From the NCBI GenBank assembly GCA_028456385.1, contig JALNQF010000041.1:62001-126000 (forward strand): DNA of 64,000 bases, read 5' to 3'. This document shows positions 35,420 to 45,810 of this stretch, piece by piece; the stretch's first letter is position 1, and each line of letters begins with the position of its first letter. The DNA comes from Ophiosphaerella korrae. Lineage: Eukaryota > Ascomycota > Dothideomycetes > Pleosporales > Phaeosphaeriaceae. A model generated the notes under the pieces. That model saw only the letters and a list, made by a program, of their open reading frames with translations. It was not told the origin of the DNA and searched no databases. The position numbers were made by a program, and so were the translations under genes.

Positions 35420-36567
35420 CCTTCCCAGCTCTGCCAACCTCACGTTTCACATTCTTTGAGTTACCAGTTGACATTCAGCTTATCTTCTACAAGCACTGCG
35501 ATGTATCCACGTTATTTCAGCTGATGCGGGTATGCTCATGCACACGCGACTGCGCGGCGAAACTCTTCTGGGCCAATCCTCCAGAAGATCGCTACCATTG
35601 CTTCCATATCGATAATCCATCTCTATTCGAGTATGGCGGGCACTTCCATCCCATCATGAAGTATTGCCCAGAGTTTGCACGAAGCATCACGAGAGTGGAG
35701 ATCTACCTGGGCAGACTCAAGTTTTTCTTTCACAGAGCCGATGACGCCCTCGAAGGACCGAATAGCACAGCTGTCAAGTCTCAGATATTTTGGAGCAGAA
35801 TGATCATGGTTTTTCCGGCTATGAGAAGAGTAATTTTGACAGGCATGTTACCAACCCCATTGCCCCCGCCTCCCAATGGACAATTTCCTTCAGCACATGT
35901 CATAACTGAAATGGTTGTACGACTCGCACCTCCTCACATTGTGTTTCATATAGCTTTCGACAACGGAGACAGGAGCGGCCCTTTCTGGACTTTGTGGCAA
36001 GTGTCAGGCAATATAGAGCCTTTGTGGCAGATCCTTGAGGAGCCTTGGATACCGAGACGCGTCTTATTGCCGTTGAGGAAATTCTTCAACTATCCTTTAG
36101 GAGACTTATTGAAAATTAGTCAGAGCTATCATGGCCTGTGCCGAGAATGTTACGAACCGGACTGGCTGCTGGTAGAGTCGTACGCACAGTATGCAGTTGG
36201 CGGTGTGATTAGCTGCCCGCGCCAAGACTGTGATGCTACATTTGAAAAAAGGCTTGAGTGGAGGAAATATATGGCTGATAGTGGTCATGGCCAATTTAGA
36301 GGAATATGGAGGCCTAATGAACAGGAATTTTTAGAGTTACGATGTGCCGAAAACACACCTGAGGTGGAGAAGGATGTTCTGAATGTACGAGAGAGAAGTA
36401 TTGTTGCAAGGTATGCACAAACCGAAAAAATGCGAAAGCAAGTTGGAAAAGACTGGGGCCAATACGGAAGTAATAAAAGGCGTCTCTTCGAAGAGAAACT
36501 GTTTGCTCAGCTGAGAGAAGAGAGTTTGGCTTCACCAGGAGAACTGGATGAGCATAAATGTCCGTAG
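35420..36567 (+). CDS. F-box-like fungal protein with a cysteine/histidine motif, 5' exon not resolved
   Basis: The frame opens after a stop just upstream of 35420 and reads FFELPVDIQLIFYKHCDVSTLFQLMRVCS, an F-box-like helix pair. It continues 347 codons from ATG 35524 to the stop at 36567. ATG 35524 lies inside the F-box-like helix, so the real start is probably in an upstream exon spliced to the acceptor CCCTTCCCAG near 35420; I could not place that exon. The C-terminal part contains CRECYEPDW...CPRQDCDATF, two CxxC-like pairs that may bind zinc, and a charged helical tail. Family knowledge: such F-box/cysteine proteins are abundant and fast-evolving in Pleosporales. The substrate is unknown. 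Confidence 0.6.
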
Positions 36568-37352
36568 ATCGACACTTTATATATGCACTTTGATCCGAGT
36601 CATGTTCATTATTGTGGTAAAATGGACGATGAAAATAAATACGTTTTTGGGATTTGATCTCATTAATTTTTCCAACACAGGGATAGGTGCGGTGGTCTAG
36701 CTCGATTACAAAAACTTCATCATCAGTGGAGATGCTGTCACATAAGCTTCAAAACTGCGAACCTAAAATCAAGTAAGTGTAGTGATAACCAAGTATTTAC
36801 TCAGTACGCTCAACATACAACATACATGGGTGAAAAGAAAACCTCTAGACCTCCCCAAACATGATGCTTTGACTCAGGAGTTCCGGCGATCCAAGATATT
36901 ATCCACTTATAAGAAGCTCCTTGCCATATCAAACAAACTTGGGTTGTATATCACCTATATTGGATATTTGAAAGGGGTTGGAAAAGATGGGGGTTAAGAA
37001 GATTTCTGGTGCAATTATCACAGTGTGTGAAAAAAAAAATCCAAATCCTGTTTTTGTAGATTGCATTATATAAACTTTGTTGGTAACGATGTCGCATTTG
37101 GGCAGTGGTCAAGCTCTAGAAATCTACCCTGAGGAATGTTTTGGTAAGTGATCCAAAAAAAAAAAAAATTTACGCCTGATTTAAAAAGCAGAATATAAAA
37201 AATAAATATATTAACTTGAAAAACCTCTTAAACTACGAATCTCTTCATTATGTCTCGTAATATAGAAAGTTTACTTATTCAATAGATCTGCTTCACTGTT
37301 TTCTATACATACACTCCAAAAACTTGCATATACTTGAACCACCAGCACCTGT
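36568..37352. other. AT-rich spacer with A tracts
   Basis: 785 bp, strongly AT-rich, with short poly(A) runs (near 37030 and 37154). A 71-codon ORF (36782-36997) has no motif. It probably comprises the 3' UTRs of the two convergent flanking genes. Confidence 0.5.
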
Positions 37353-39101
37353 TTACCACATCTCCCACACCCCCTCTGGAATAACAAACCTCATAATCCT
37401 CCAATGACTTACAGCTCCCTCCTTGTGGAATTTCTCTAACTTACCAACATCGGCGCGTCCCATAGTCCTGCCGCCCTTATCCTTGCTTACAAACCGATAC
37501 TTCACCTCTAACTCATCCTTGGGCTTGAGGAAATTCTGTCTCGCAATGCTTCCTAAGATATCCGCCGCTTCAGGGTCCCTGAACACGATACCCTTCTTGC
37601 CGAGCCCGTGATCGTTCTTCACACAAAAAATAACCATATTGATGAAATCCGGTTCACCTGGCTGTAGTATTTCAGGTGCTGGTGAGTCGCGGAATAAACG
37701 ACAGGCTGGGAAGATGGCGTGAATGGTGTTGAGAACGAGACGCGTGGATCCAAGTGATAGATCGCCGGCATAATTTATGGCAACGAAGCCATCGTCACGA
37801 AGGAGACTGTACAAGCCTTGCATGAACTCTGTTGTGAATAAATATACGGGTTCTGCGCCACCAGTGAAAACATCGTGGATGATGTAATCATAAGATTCTG
37901 GCGCGGTTACGGATTTCTCGGCGACGTAGGATACGGCGTCGTCGATGACGGCTGTGTGGTTGGGCGAGAGATTGAAGTATTTGGTTGCGTAGTGGTGAAC
38001 TACGGGGTCGAGTTCAACAATTGTGGTATTGATGCTGTGTGCGATCATGGCGTTGGGCGCAGTGCCGATTCCAAGACCGATGACGAGGGCAGATTTGTGA
38101 GTGTCGTCAACTGGGACGGGGAGTGGTTTCGGAGGCTCAATCAAACGTACAGCTTCAAGAAGGACGAAGACGGCAAAGATTGATTCGCGTTGGCGTTGAC
38201 CTTTTTCGTAAGCCGACGGAGTTACGAGCCATTCGCCACCGAGAAGGGAGTGGTCACATCGAAGGAGACGGAATGCGTTGTCAACGGAGTTCTCTACAAC
38301 GGATACATAGCCTGTGATAGACTCTTGGCGGGCGAGTAAAGTGTAATTTTGATTTGCTATCAAGGTGGAATTGGCCAATTGGAAGCCGTGCTCAGATGCA
38401 TAATGCGGATTTGCCCAGAGCGTGTGCAACATTGCTGGTATTGCGAATAGAATGGCACGTGATGGCACAAGAAATGCAGAGGCCGATCCGAGGAGCATTT
38501 GCAACCCAATTCGGGTGAAGTAAATCGAGGTGCCAACGAAATTAGGAAGAACCGCACTACTAATCTTTGCAGTGGTTGAAACGGTGAAGTAGGATGCGAT
38601 TGGGAGCACGATCTCGCCAGCTGAAGCTGGGAGATTAAAATTTAACGGGTCGATTGTGTCCAGAAGGTTGGCGGCAGCATATACAGAGAGGAACAATATT
38701 GGAAAGTAGGTCAGGGATTCGATGATGGAAGGGCCATACTCGATTCCTAGCTTTCCGCTGTAAGGAAATAATAGGAATTGGATTACAGGAGCCCAGTATG
38801 CAATGATGGCTATGTATTCTGCCGGATCTGCAGAAACATATCTCTTCAGTCCTCGTCGCCCGATTAAAGCTGCAACAACAGTAAAGATCATGGTCCGTTG
38901 ATGCAGTAGTGAAGCAGGAATCGATCCATAGACTGGTGATAGATTAAGCTGGGAGACGGGAGATGCGATTCCAGCAATAAGCAGAAATGCTACTGCTCTG
39001 CCAATATTTTTGAGGACGGTGGATGTTGGCAGTTGTCGTGCCTCCCTCGCGGCCTCCTTGACGGCTTTGGGTTTCATAGGCGTCTTTTGTCGTGAAGACA
39101 T
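37353..39101 (-). CDS. Membrane-anchored spermidine-synthase-like / SAM-dependent transferase
   Basis: Single exon, 582 aa. The N-terminal half has several membrane-spanning segments (for example about 34-52, 68-83, 95-113, 128-145, 165-185 and 200-235). The C-terminal half (about 330-520) is a Rossmann transferase: ALVIGLGIGTAPNA (motif I, GxGxGT), TTIVELDP (acidic ribose binder), IDDAVSYV, and YDYIIHDVFTGGAEP at the position of the spermidine-synthase loop. Family knowledge: soluble spermidine synthases move an aminopropyl group from decarboxylated SAM to putrescine. Membrane-fused relatives occur in bacteria and fungi and their substrate is mostly unproven. A methyltransferase role is equally possible. 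Divergent from the CCDC97-like gene, with 467 bp between starts. Confidence 0.8.
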   Translation of the reverse strand: MSSRQKTPMKPKAVKEAAREARQLPTSTVLKNIGRAVAFLLIAGIASPVSQLNLSPVYGSIPASLLHQRTMIFTVVAALIGRRGLKRYVSADPAEYIAIIAYWAPVIQFLLFPYSGKLGIEYGPSIIESLTYFPILFLSVYAAANLLDTIDPLNFNLPASAGEIVLPIASYFTVSTTAKISSAVLPNFVGTSIYFTRIGLQMLLGSASAFLVPSRAILFAIPAMLHTLWANPHYASEHGFQLANSTLIANQNYTLLARQESITGYVSVVENSVDNAFRLLRCDHSLLGGEWLVTPSAYEKGQRQRESIFAVFVLLEAVRLIEPPKPLPVPVDDTHKSALVIGLGIGTAPNAMIAHSINTTIVELDPVVHHYATKYFNLSPNHTAVIDDAVSYVAEKSVTAPESYDYIIHDVFTGGAEPVYLFTTEFMQGLYSLLRDDGFVAINYAGDLSLGSTRLVLNTIHAIFPACRLFRDSPAPEILQPGEPDFINMVIFCVKNDHGLGKKGIVFRDPEAADILGSIARQNFLKPKDELEVKYRFVSKDKGGRTMGRADVGKLEKFHKEGAVSHWRIMRFVIPEGVWEMW

Positions 39102-39568
39102 GATGCCAACCCTATCTCTTTATGTGTCGGTTTTTAACAATGTAAGACTCAACAGAGCAAAGATATGTGAAGTAGAGGGCGAAACGGCGGGAAAAGAAGA
39201 GCAAAGAGACTGGATATCCCAAATTATGCAGGTTCTTCTGCCACGGGCCGCCCAGCCGAAGTAGAGTAATCAATTCGACCTGCGAAGCGACAAAGACAGC
39301 AGGAAGATAAGAGAAGGAAGAGAAAGACTGAGGAAAAATAAAGTGAACCAAGAAAGCCAGCTGTTCCTGGCCAGATGTTTTGATGCACGGATGAAACCGC
39401 CGATCATTAAGGTGGAGTGGCCCCGCTGGGCGTGTTTCGGGGTTAGTGTGTGGCGCATGCGCTGTGGCGTCATTACCAATCGATAGCGTTGTGAGACTGC
39501 GACCGCAAGTGATGACCAGAAGACAGCCACGACCAACTCCGCAGTCCGACTTCTGTAGAGGGGAAAAC
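39102..39568. other. Divergent promoter region, 467 bp
   Basis: Non-coding interval between the starts of the membrane transferase gene (minus) and the CCDC97-like gene (plus). The ORF of the latter extends 41 codons into it, but this extension has no conserved look and the downstream AAAC-ATG-G is the better start. No clear TATA box was seen. Confidence 0.5.
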
Positions 39569-40252
39569 ATGGCGCCTCTTACCCTGCGGCCAACGCATTC
39601 GGCTATGGGCTCGGCCAACAACAAGATTGTACCCGTGCCCGTGGACATGGCCATGCAGGACGACGACATCATATCAGCAATGCACGCACGCCAGCAGGAA
39701 GAAGAGCGCATGCGCAGACTGGATGCCAAGAATCGGCGAAAGCGCTACCTGGAAGTGCACCCCGAGTACTTCTCCGACTCCTCCCTTGAGCTTGCCGACC
39801 CGCTCCTCTACGATCGCCTCATCCGCCGCTTCCAGACGGCACTGGAGCGCGAAGCTGAAGGCAAGCGTAAAGGCTTCTCCGGTCAGATGGCGACCGACCT
39901 CTGGCGGGCCGAAGCCAAGAAGGACGCCCTGTCCCAGCCAAATCCCAACTCGCTGTTCACATATAACCGCGGCCCCCAGGGCCAGATCGTAGAGGAGGAC
40001 AAGGACGACGTACCCATGAACAAGGAGGAGGGTCGCGCATGGTGGGTCGACGAAATGACCCAGCGCTTCCTCAGCGGCAGAGACGGGGACTTTGAGTACA
40101 ATAAGGTGGACGCCAATGCCAAATACGACCCGCCAGAGCAGGAAAGGGACCTGCAAGATGCCTGGTTCGAAAGCATGGAGAGCGACTTTGATTCAGATGG
40201 TGAGGGCAAAGAGAAGGTCTTGAACGGGGAGACGGGGATACAAGATTACTAA
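39569..40252 (+). CDS. CCDC97-like (DUF2052) coiled-coil protein
   Basis: Single exon, 227 aa from ATG 39569. Seen: a charged helix (MHARQQEEERMRRLDAKNRR), then RYLEVHPEYFSDSSLELADPLLYDRLIRRFQ, which matches the core of the CCDC97 family, and toward the end the acidic segment GDFEYNKVDANAKYDPPEQE followed by DAWFESMESD. Family knowledge: human CCDC97 associates with the SF3B part of the U2 snRNP, so a role near pre-mRNA splicing is plausible but inferred. It ends 54 bp from the convergent permease gene, so the 3' UTRs probably overlap. Confidence 0.8.
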   Translation: MAPLTLRPTHSAMGSANNKIVPVPVDMAMQDDDIISAMHARQQEEERMRRLDAKNRRKRYLEVHPEYFSDSSLELADPLLYDRLIRRFQTALEREAEGKRKGFSGQMATDLWRAEAKKDALSQPNPNSLFTYNRGPQGQIVEEDKDDVPMNKEEGRAWWVDEMTQRFLSGRDGDFEYNKVDANAKYDPPEQERDLQDAWFESMESDFDSDGEGKEKVLNGETGIQDY

Positions 40253-40305
40253 TTGGCAAGGAGCTATACTTATGACGATCATGAGCATGCATTGTGGCAG
40301 CGCGG

Positions 40306-42092
40306 CTACAAAAAGTACTTGTACGTGATTGCGCGATCACCCAACACGCCCAGCTCCTCTGGCGTATACCCGTTATGCGCTCCGTCTGCTATCTGTCGCG
40401 CCCGCTTTGCATTAATCCTCTTGTAATTGAAAACCAATACTAGCAATGCCAGGATACCGGCGCTAATGAAGCCGAGCTCTAGAGCGTGTCCAAGGATATA
40501 ACGTGGCGAGTCTTCCGCCCTATAGAAATTCGAGGCCATGGCTAGGGCAACTTAGAAAACGACAACGAAAGATCTGGATCTAGGAATGCTCACCTCCTGC
40601 TAAATTACCAACGGCAATCTGAATGGCCTGGCCAGTGGCTCGCTTTGTGGATCCGGCGAGATTGTTACTCAGCCAGGTAATATTGCCTGGGAAGGCAGGG
40701 TACAGCGCACAAGCTGCTATGAACACGCCTGCGTAGATGACACCCGGAGTCGCACTTGCGATGCACATGATAAACCCAACAGCCATGATACAAAGACACA
40801 CGAGGATAAACGGGTATCGCTTTCCTACGCGATCACTGTACCACGCCACTGCGACTGCTAAGATAGAGGCTGTTATATAAATGGGGACAGTCAGGAGCTG
40901 CGCTGTTGAACTCGTATAACCCAGGCCACGGATGATAGAAGGGAGGAAAAGAGAGATGCCGTACAGTGGGCAGACAATACCTGTATGTCTTAGTATGTTG
41001 ATGATGGGAGCGGGTTGGATAAAAATACCCCAGTAGACCCATATGTTGGTCCAGATCTGCCAGTCCAGGAAGGCAGCTTTCACAAATTTCCACTGGAAAC
41101 TATCATCCTGGGCCACTCGGATGCTGCCGTCAGCCCTTTCATCTTTAAAGTCTTGATACTTGAGTCGGTATACTACAAACGCCCTCTCCTCTTCCGTCAA
41201 AAATGTGGCAGTCTCGGGGAAGTCGTAGAGAGTGAAGTAGGCAATGATGGCCACAACGACCGTCAGTATACCTTCGAGGATGAAAATCCAGCGCCAGCCT
41301 TCTAGATTTCCAACACCATCCATGTGCGCAATGCCAAAAGCCAGTAGCCCCGAAAACGCACCGGCAACGCTCGCCGCGGAAAAGAATAGCGCCTGGCGGA
41401 ACTGCACCTCGTGTCTTGCATACCACATTGTAATGTAATACGCAACGCCAGGGAATAGACCGCCCTAATTATAATACATCATCAGCGCATGCCTTGGACA
41501 GAATTAGTAAACGAACAATACGTACTTCTGTAACCCCCAAAAAGATACGTGCAATCAAAAGTCCATGATACGACTGCACAATACCCATGAGTGTCATAAC
41601 AAGACCCCACGCCACCATAATCGTTGGCAGCCAAACACTTGGCCTCAATTTCTTCAGCAAAAGGTTCGATGGAACTTCAAATGCGGCATATGTGAAGAAA
41701 AACACAGTAAGACACCAATTGTACTGCGCTCCACTTATTCCCAAATCCTCAGTTAACCCTTCGATCTTCGCATTGCCGATGTTTCCACGGTCAAGGAAGG
41801 AAAGAAGATAGAGGAGTGCAAGCATTGGGATCAATCGAATGTCCATCTTGCGTAGTATCGCTTTTTCATCGAGGTGGGCGAAGGATGCCATCGACACGCC
41901 GGGTGCGGTGACGAGCGCGCCGATGCGCGCGATTTCTTCTGACTTGTGAGTGCCACCTGCATGGCTGGAGACTGATGCATTGCATGATGTTTGATTGTGG
42001 GTGTGGATTGGTGGAGAGTCGTCACGAAGAGACGGTGTGGTAGAAGGATTGCTGAGGCGCGAATGCCGTTTTGTCGTGTGCTTTTCTTCCAT
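40306..42092 (-). CDS. MFS transporter, anion:cation symporter (ACS) family, TNA1/Dal5-like
   Basis: Three exons on the minus strand: 42092-41526, 41464-40594 and 40541-40306, with introns of 61 and 52 nt. They join as GVTE-GGLFPGVAYYITMWY and GNLAG-AMASNFYRAEDSPRY; 557 aa. Seen: a hydrophilic N-terminus of about 80 residues, then about 12 membrane segments with the MFS signature LLSFLDRGNIGNAKIEGL, the GWRWIFILEGILT block before the central loop, and the ACS-typical NFYRAEDSPRYILGHALELGF near the C-terminus. Family knowledge: fungal ACS permeases import organic anions and vitamins such as nicotinate, allantoate, pantothenate or biotin precursors at the plasma membrane. The substrate cannot be told from sequence. 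Confidence 0.92.
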
Positions 42093-42997
42093 CCTGAAGA
42101 GTTGAGATGGGCTAGTAATAGATACTAAGGCTCAGTGAAAATGAACCCACAGTGTTGATTCAGACGCCTTGGAAAAATCGTTGCTTGATTGAGGCGCATG
42201 CGAGAACTACCTCAGTAGTGTAGAATGAAGATATCTGCAGATCGTATATCTCTGTCTCAAACAATGTAGGCGCTGATCATCGCGCGCGAAACAAAATCCT
42301 TTTCATACACAATCAATATTGATTCTAGCCTCATCCACTCACGTCACCCCTCCGTCCTTTCCTTTCTGTGACGCTGCACGGCAACATCGTTATTCAAGCT
42401 TCCGTTCTTGGCGTGCGTCAACGGCGTCCCAACCACTCACAAGCTCCCGCCGCCAGCCTTTGACGCAAACTCAAGACTTTGAGTATCCAGTAGCATTGCA
42501 GTCACTGGCTCATAAGAAACGATAAGGGTGGATATGTGGGCCTGGGGAACCTGGGGTAAACGGTTTTGTGGGCGGTAGATTGGAGCGTCGATGGATTCGG
42601 GTTGCCTTTTGGAGATTGACGCGGCATTGTTTCCGCGAAGTGGTTGACAGACTTTTCTCAAGGTTGTCTTCCTGTCTCTTGAGCCACGCACTCGGTTCAA
42701 CTTGCTACGCGAGCAAAAGTTGTAACATTCGTAGACTGCTCAATGAGGATGAATAGGACGCGGATTATACTTTTGAATACTCTAGCGTAGTACGGAAGAG
42801 TTATGAGCCTTGTGATTCTAGTCAGGCAATCTATGAAGCAAAGTGATTTCCGCTCTGGACGATGCGCTTCCATTGTTGCTGCAATACAGCAGTAGATACT
42901 GTCACCCTAAACCATTTATACGGATAAAATATTATCAAGGCAAGTCACTGACGCCTCGGCAGCTACTCGCCGCACTGGCGAAGATGCTCGGTGAGCA

Positions 42998-43056
42998 TGG
43001 TGATAGTGATGGTGATGGTGATGGTGATGGTGACGGTGGTGGCGATGGTGGTGGCG
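42998..43056. repeat. (GGTGAT)n-type microsatellite
   Basis: About 60 bp of imperfect GGT/GAT repeats on the plus strand. On the minus strand it would read as alternating Thr/Ile codons, which explains a spurious ORF there. Confidence 0.85.
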
Positions 43057-43610
43057 TTGTGTGTGGGGTGAACGGGCTTACCTAGAGTCCTCGGCGACAT
43101 GAACTTCACTACCATGCCTTTGAACCTCACCTTATCAAGGCAAGGATTCACTACTTCTCTAAACACAACATACTCATCGCCAAAGCTTCTAAGGCATATT
43201 TCAAGTCCCCCTTACCAACTAGATACCCTTGCTCGCAAGCGCAAAGCAAACATCGATGACTTAAACAGGACCGACAGATGAGCTGAAGCTTGACTAAACG
43301 TACTCAAGCCCGGAGCTGAAACTACATTTGGCTTCTACTAGTCGCAGGTTTCATTCGCTGCCGGAAAACCTCGTCGAGTCTAAAACCAACCTTCTAGACC
43401 ACCTGGCAATCTTCAGACTACTGAGTAGAAACTATCCCTGTATTCCGAAGACTTTTGTATCTGCTAAGAGATTGGTGGAATGTCTCCTCAAACACCCCGA
43501 TAGTCTACAGTTTGGCACGTCTCGCTATGTATCTCATGCCTATGTCTATCGTATCCCCATTGATTATTATCTGACCAAATTCGTATCCAATACCCTAAAC
43601 ACAATCTTTC

Positions 43611-43776
43611 AATGCGTTGTTCCTAGGAATTGCAGCTGGGCCACGGCTTCTTTTATAGCTTTTGCTGTCGAAATGCGACCTCAGCGAAGGTACCTTTCGG
43701 TGGTCTTTTGCAATTGAAGGAGCCGTATCAGTATACATAATAGTTTGGCTTTATCGCCCGGATGCTAAAAGTGTGT
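43611..43776 (+). pseudogene. Decayed fragment of an MFS-type transporter
   Basis: One frame reads NALFLGIAAGP, then a TAG, then FRWSFAIEGAVSVYIIVWLYRPD. The two pieces resemble the FLG..G and W-F-IEGA-.. blocks that flank the middle transmembrane segments of MFS permeases. Their spacing is about half the normal one and a stop interrupts them, so if homologous this is a short relic. Based on two short motifs only. Confidence 0.3.
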
Positions 43777-44171
43777 TTACATTCCATCTATGGCCACTAC
43801 AACGAGTAGTGAATTATGTATCCACGCTTACGAGAAACAGCTAACAGCGCTGCCTACTTGTCAGTCAGAAAATCTTTCCTAACTAGGAACATAAAGCGAT
43901 CCATTTCGCGCTGTGCTGTCAGCACTATCTCCTTGGCTTACTATGTATAGCAATGAATGCAGGTCCCCGTCATTGATGTTCGGCTAAGCCACAAAAGTTT
44001 CAGTTTGACCACTAGTTTGTAGGTGATCTCACAACAGTACCGATAACTTTTCGTCCTTGATAATCCCAACTCTACAACGGAGATTCACCGAGCAGTCTGA
44101 AGTCGCTACGTATCAGACTTTCCTCTTCTCTACATCTTTACTAGCTTCTTGCAGAGCCATATCACACAATC

Positions 44172-45341
44172 ATGACTAAAAAGCTTCTAATTTTGTTTAT
44201 CCTCACCGCTTTCTCGCCGGCTGTTCTTGCAGCTCCAGAGCAGTTCAAATACTGGTACAAGGAGTACAGACACATATTCAACAAGATCATCCATGACGAC
44301 TGCAAGGAAGAACATGACTTTTACCTTCGTGGTCAGTCAAATAAAACCCGATTTGAGGGAACAGACAAATGGATTGGCGCTTCCAGATCAAGCCAACGAA
44401 TTTTCCCAGTTGCTAATTGCGTTCTTGATGCTAGTTCAGAGTGGATGAAGGTCAACATGGCTGGTGCAACCGTAATGCTTGGTTTGACCCCAACCATGCT
44501 TACTGCCCTGGGCCCTTCCGTTGAGGAGGTGGGAATGTTGTCCGTCATTGGGCGCCGCCCTCTACTCGTGATGCTTCTGGCTGGTGGGGCACCCGCTCTA
44601 TACCCTTTCCGAGGTATTGACTATCGAGCGGCTATCACAAGTTTGACCCATCCAGGCCTAGACCACCTTTCAATCAGGCCATATCGATTTACAGGATTTC
44701 GCCAATATTTGGTCATGATCTTCGAAGTCCTTCTTATTGGAGCTGCGATTTACAACAATGCGATCAACAGTTTGGAGTTAGGCAGGCAAACGATCTGTTC
44801 TTTTGCACCTCAATTGTCATTTCTCCCAACCCTATGGACTTTTCTGGGGATATTCTTCCATCTGGCTGCCTCGTGGGCCCTATGGCTACGCGTAAGGTGT
44901 CAAGATTCAAAGACAACACCGCTAGGATGGCTCGAATCGCAACTTTCCCCCCTTGCGGAACAACCTGCACTTGGGTTTGAATTGACTAAAGAAACCATGC
45001 TTTCGACCCTCGGATCTTGGGGATTTACTGTCACAGTTGGCGCGTATATTATCTTTGGTACAGTGACTTTCTCCAGCCTTGTCTTCATTACGGTTGCGGA
45101 CGCCGTGGCTGTGATCAGTCGCTACTTAGCATCGCTTCTAGTCTGTCGCTTAGTACTTATTTACGAACTAAGTGTACTGAAGGACAACTACCGACTGGAG
45201 AACGTATTACAGGCACCTCTCCCAAAAAGCGAGGGATGTGCAGTAGCAATCTCGCCGAGATATAACCATAGGAGTGATCAAATGGGGTCACAACAAGAGC
45301 TAAAAGTCCTACGTACCATTGCTGATGGTAATAGTACATAA
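44172..45341 (+). CDS. Secretory-pathway multi-pass membrane protein, unknown function
   Basis: Single exon, 389 aa. Seen: a clear signal peptide (residues 1-20, MTKKLLILFILTAFSPAVLA, cleavage before APEQ). A 70-residue lumenal part has several Cys. About six hydrophobic segments follow (roughly 95-115, 127-145, 176-200, 217-240, 280-305 and 307-330). The tail is hydrophilic. No catalytic motif is recognised. It resembles uncharacterised integral membrane proteins of filamentous ascomycetes; family assignment would need a profile search. Its open frame contrasts with the decayed genes 3' of it. The start ATG is preceded by ACAATC and the 5' leader is AT-rich. Confidence 0.65.
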   Translation: MTKKLLILFILTAFSPAVLAAPEQFKYWYKEYRHIFNKIIHDDCKEEHDFYLRGQSNKTRFEGTDKWIGASRSSQRIFPVANCVLDASSEWMKVNMAGATVMLGLTPTMLTALGPSVEEVGMLSVIGRRPLLVMLLAGGAPALYPFRGIDYRAAITSLTHPGLDHLSIRPYRFTGFRQYLVMIFEVLLIGAAIYNNAINSLELGRQTICSFAPQLSFLPTLWTFLGIFFHLAASWALWLRVRCQDSKTTPLGWLESQLSPLAEQPALGFELTKETMLSTLGSWGFTVTVGAYIIFGTVTFSSLVFITVADAVAVISRYLASLLVCRLVLIYELSVLKDNYRLENVLQAPLPKSEGCAVAISPRYNHRSDQMGSQQELKVLRTIADGNST

Positions 45342-45810
45342 ACTCGAGGCTCCTATGAAGTCGTCCGAGAAAATAGGATGTCTCCTTTTGATGAAACAAG
45401 ATGAAGAAAGACCAACGCCACTAGTTACAGGAGCGAAGGTAGAACTCACATATCGTAGAGTTATTATGATAACCTGTTAGCAATGGGCTTTTGGTCAAAC
45501 CGCATGCGTCAAACCCGACAGTGTCAAAACCTGACACGCGGTAGCTATGACGGAAATATCTATAATTGGTTATTCTTCCCTGTTTCGAAATCTATGCTTC
45601 ATTTGGGTTCTTGTCCTGCCGCTCGTAGACCTGTGGAAGCGTGACCATCGATATAGTACCTAGGTAATAAGTGAAGATGAGCCCCAGTATCATATAAGCG
45701 ATCATATTTCGAGAAGGCATGTCTAGCCAAGCTTCGTAAATCCCCAGGAAAAGCCTTTGTGTGGCTGATTAAACAATATATGTAAGCCAGTATATCAAAT
45801 ATTGTACTTC
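45342..45810. other. Spacer, nothing recognised
   Basis: 469 bp holding the presumed 3' UTR of the membrane protein gene and AT-rich DNA leading into the P-loop NTPase relic. Confidence 0.5.

Larger units (their letters stand above)
42093..44171. other. AT-rich spacer with an MFS-like relic and a (GGTGAT)n repeat
   Basis: The first 200 bp are the promoter side of the ACS permease. The remainder has many short ORFs without support. A trinucleotide/hexanucleotide repeat and a decayed transporter fragment are listed separately. The last 150 bp are leader for the membrane protein at 44172. Confidence 0.45.

Noticed and set aside
42963..43166. Minus-strand ORF with Thr/Ile repeats
   Set aside because: Produced entirely by the (GGTGAT)n microsatellite.
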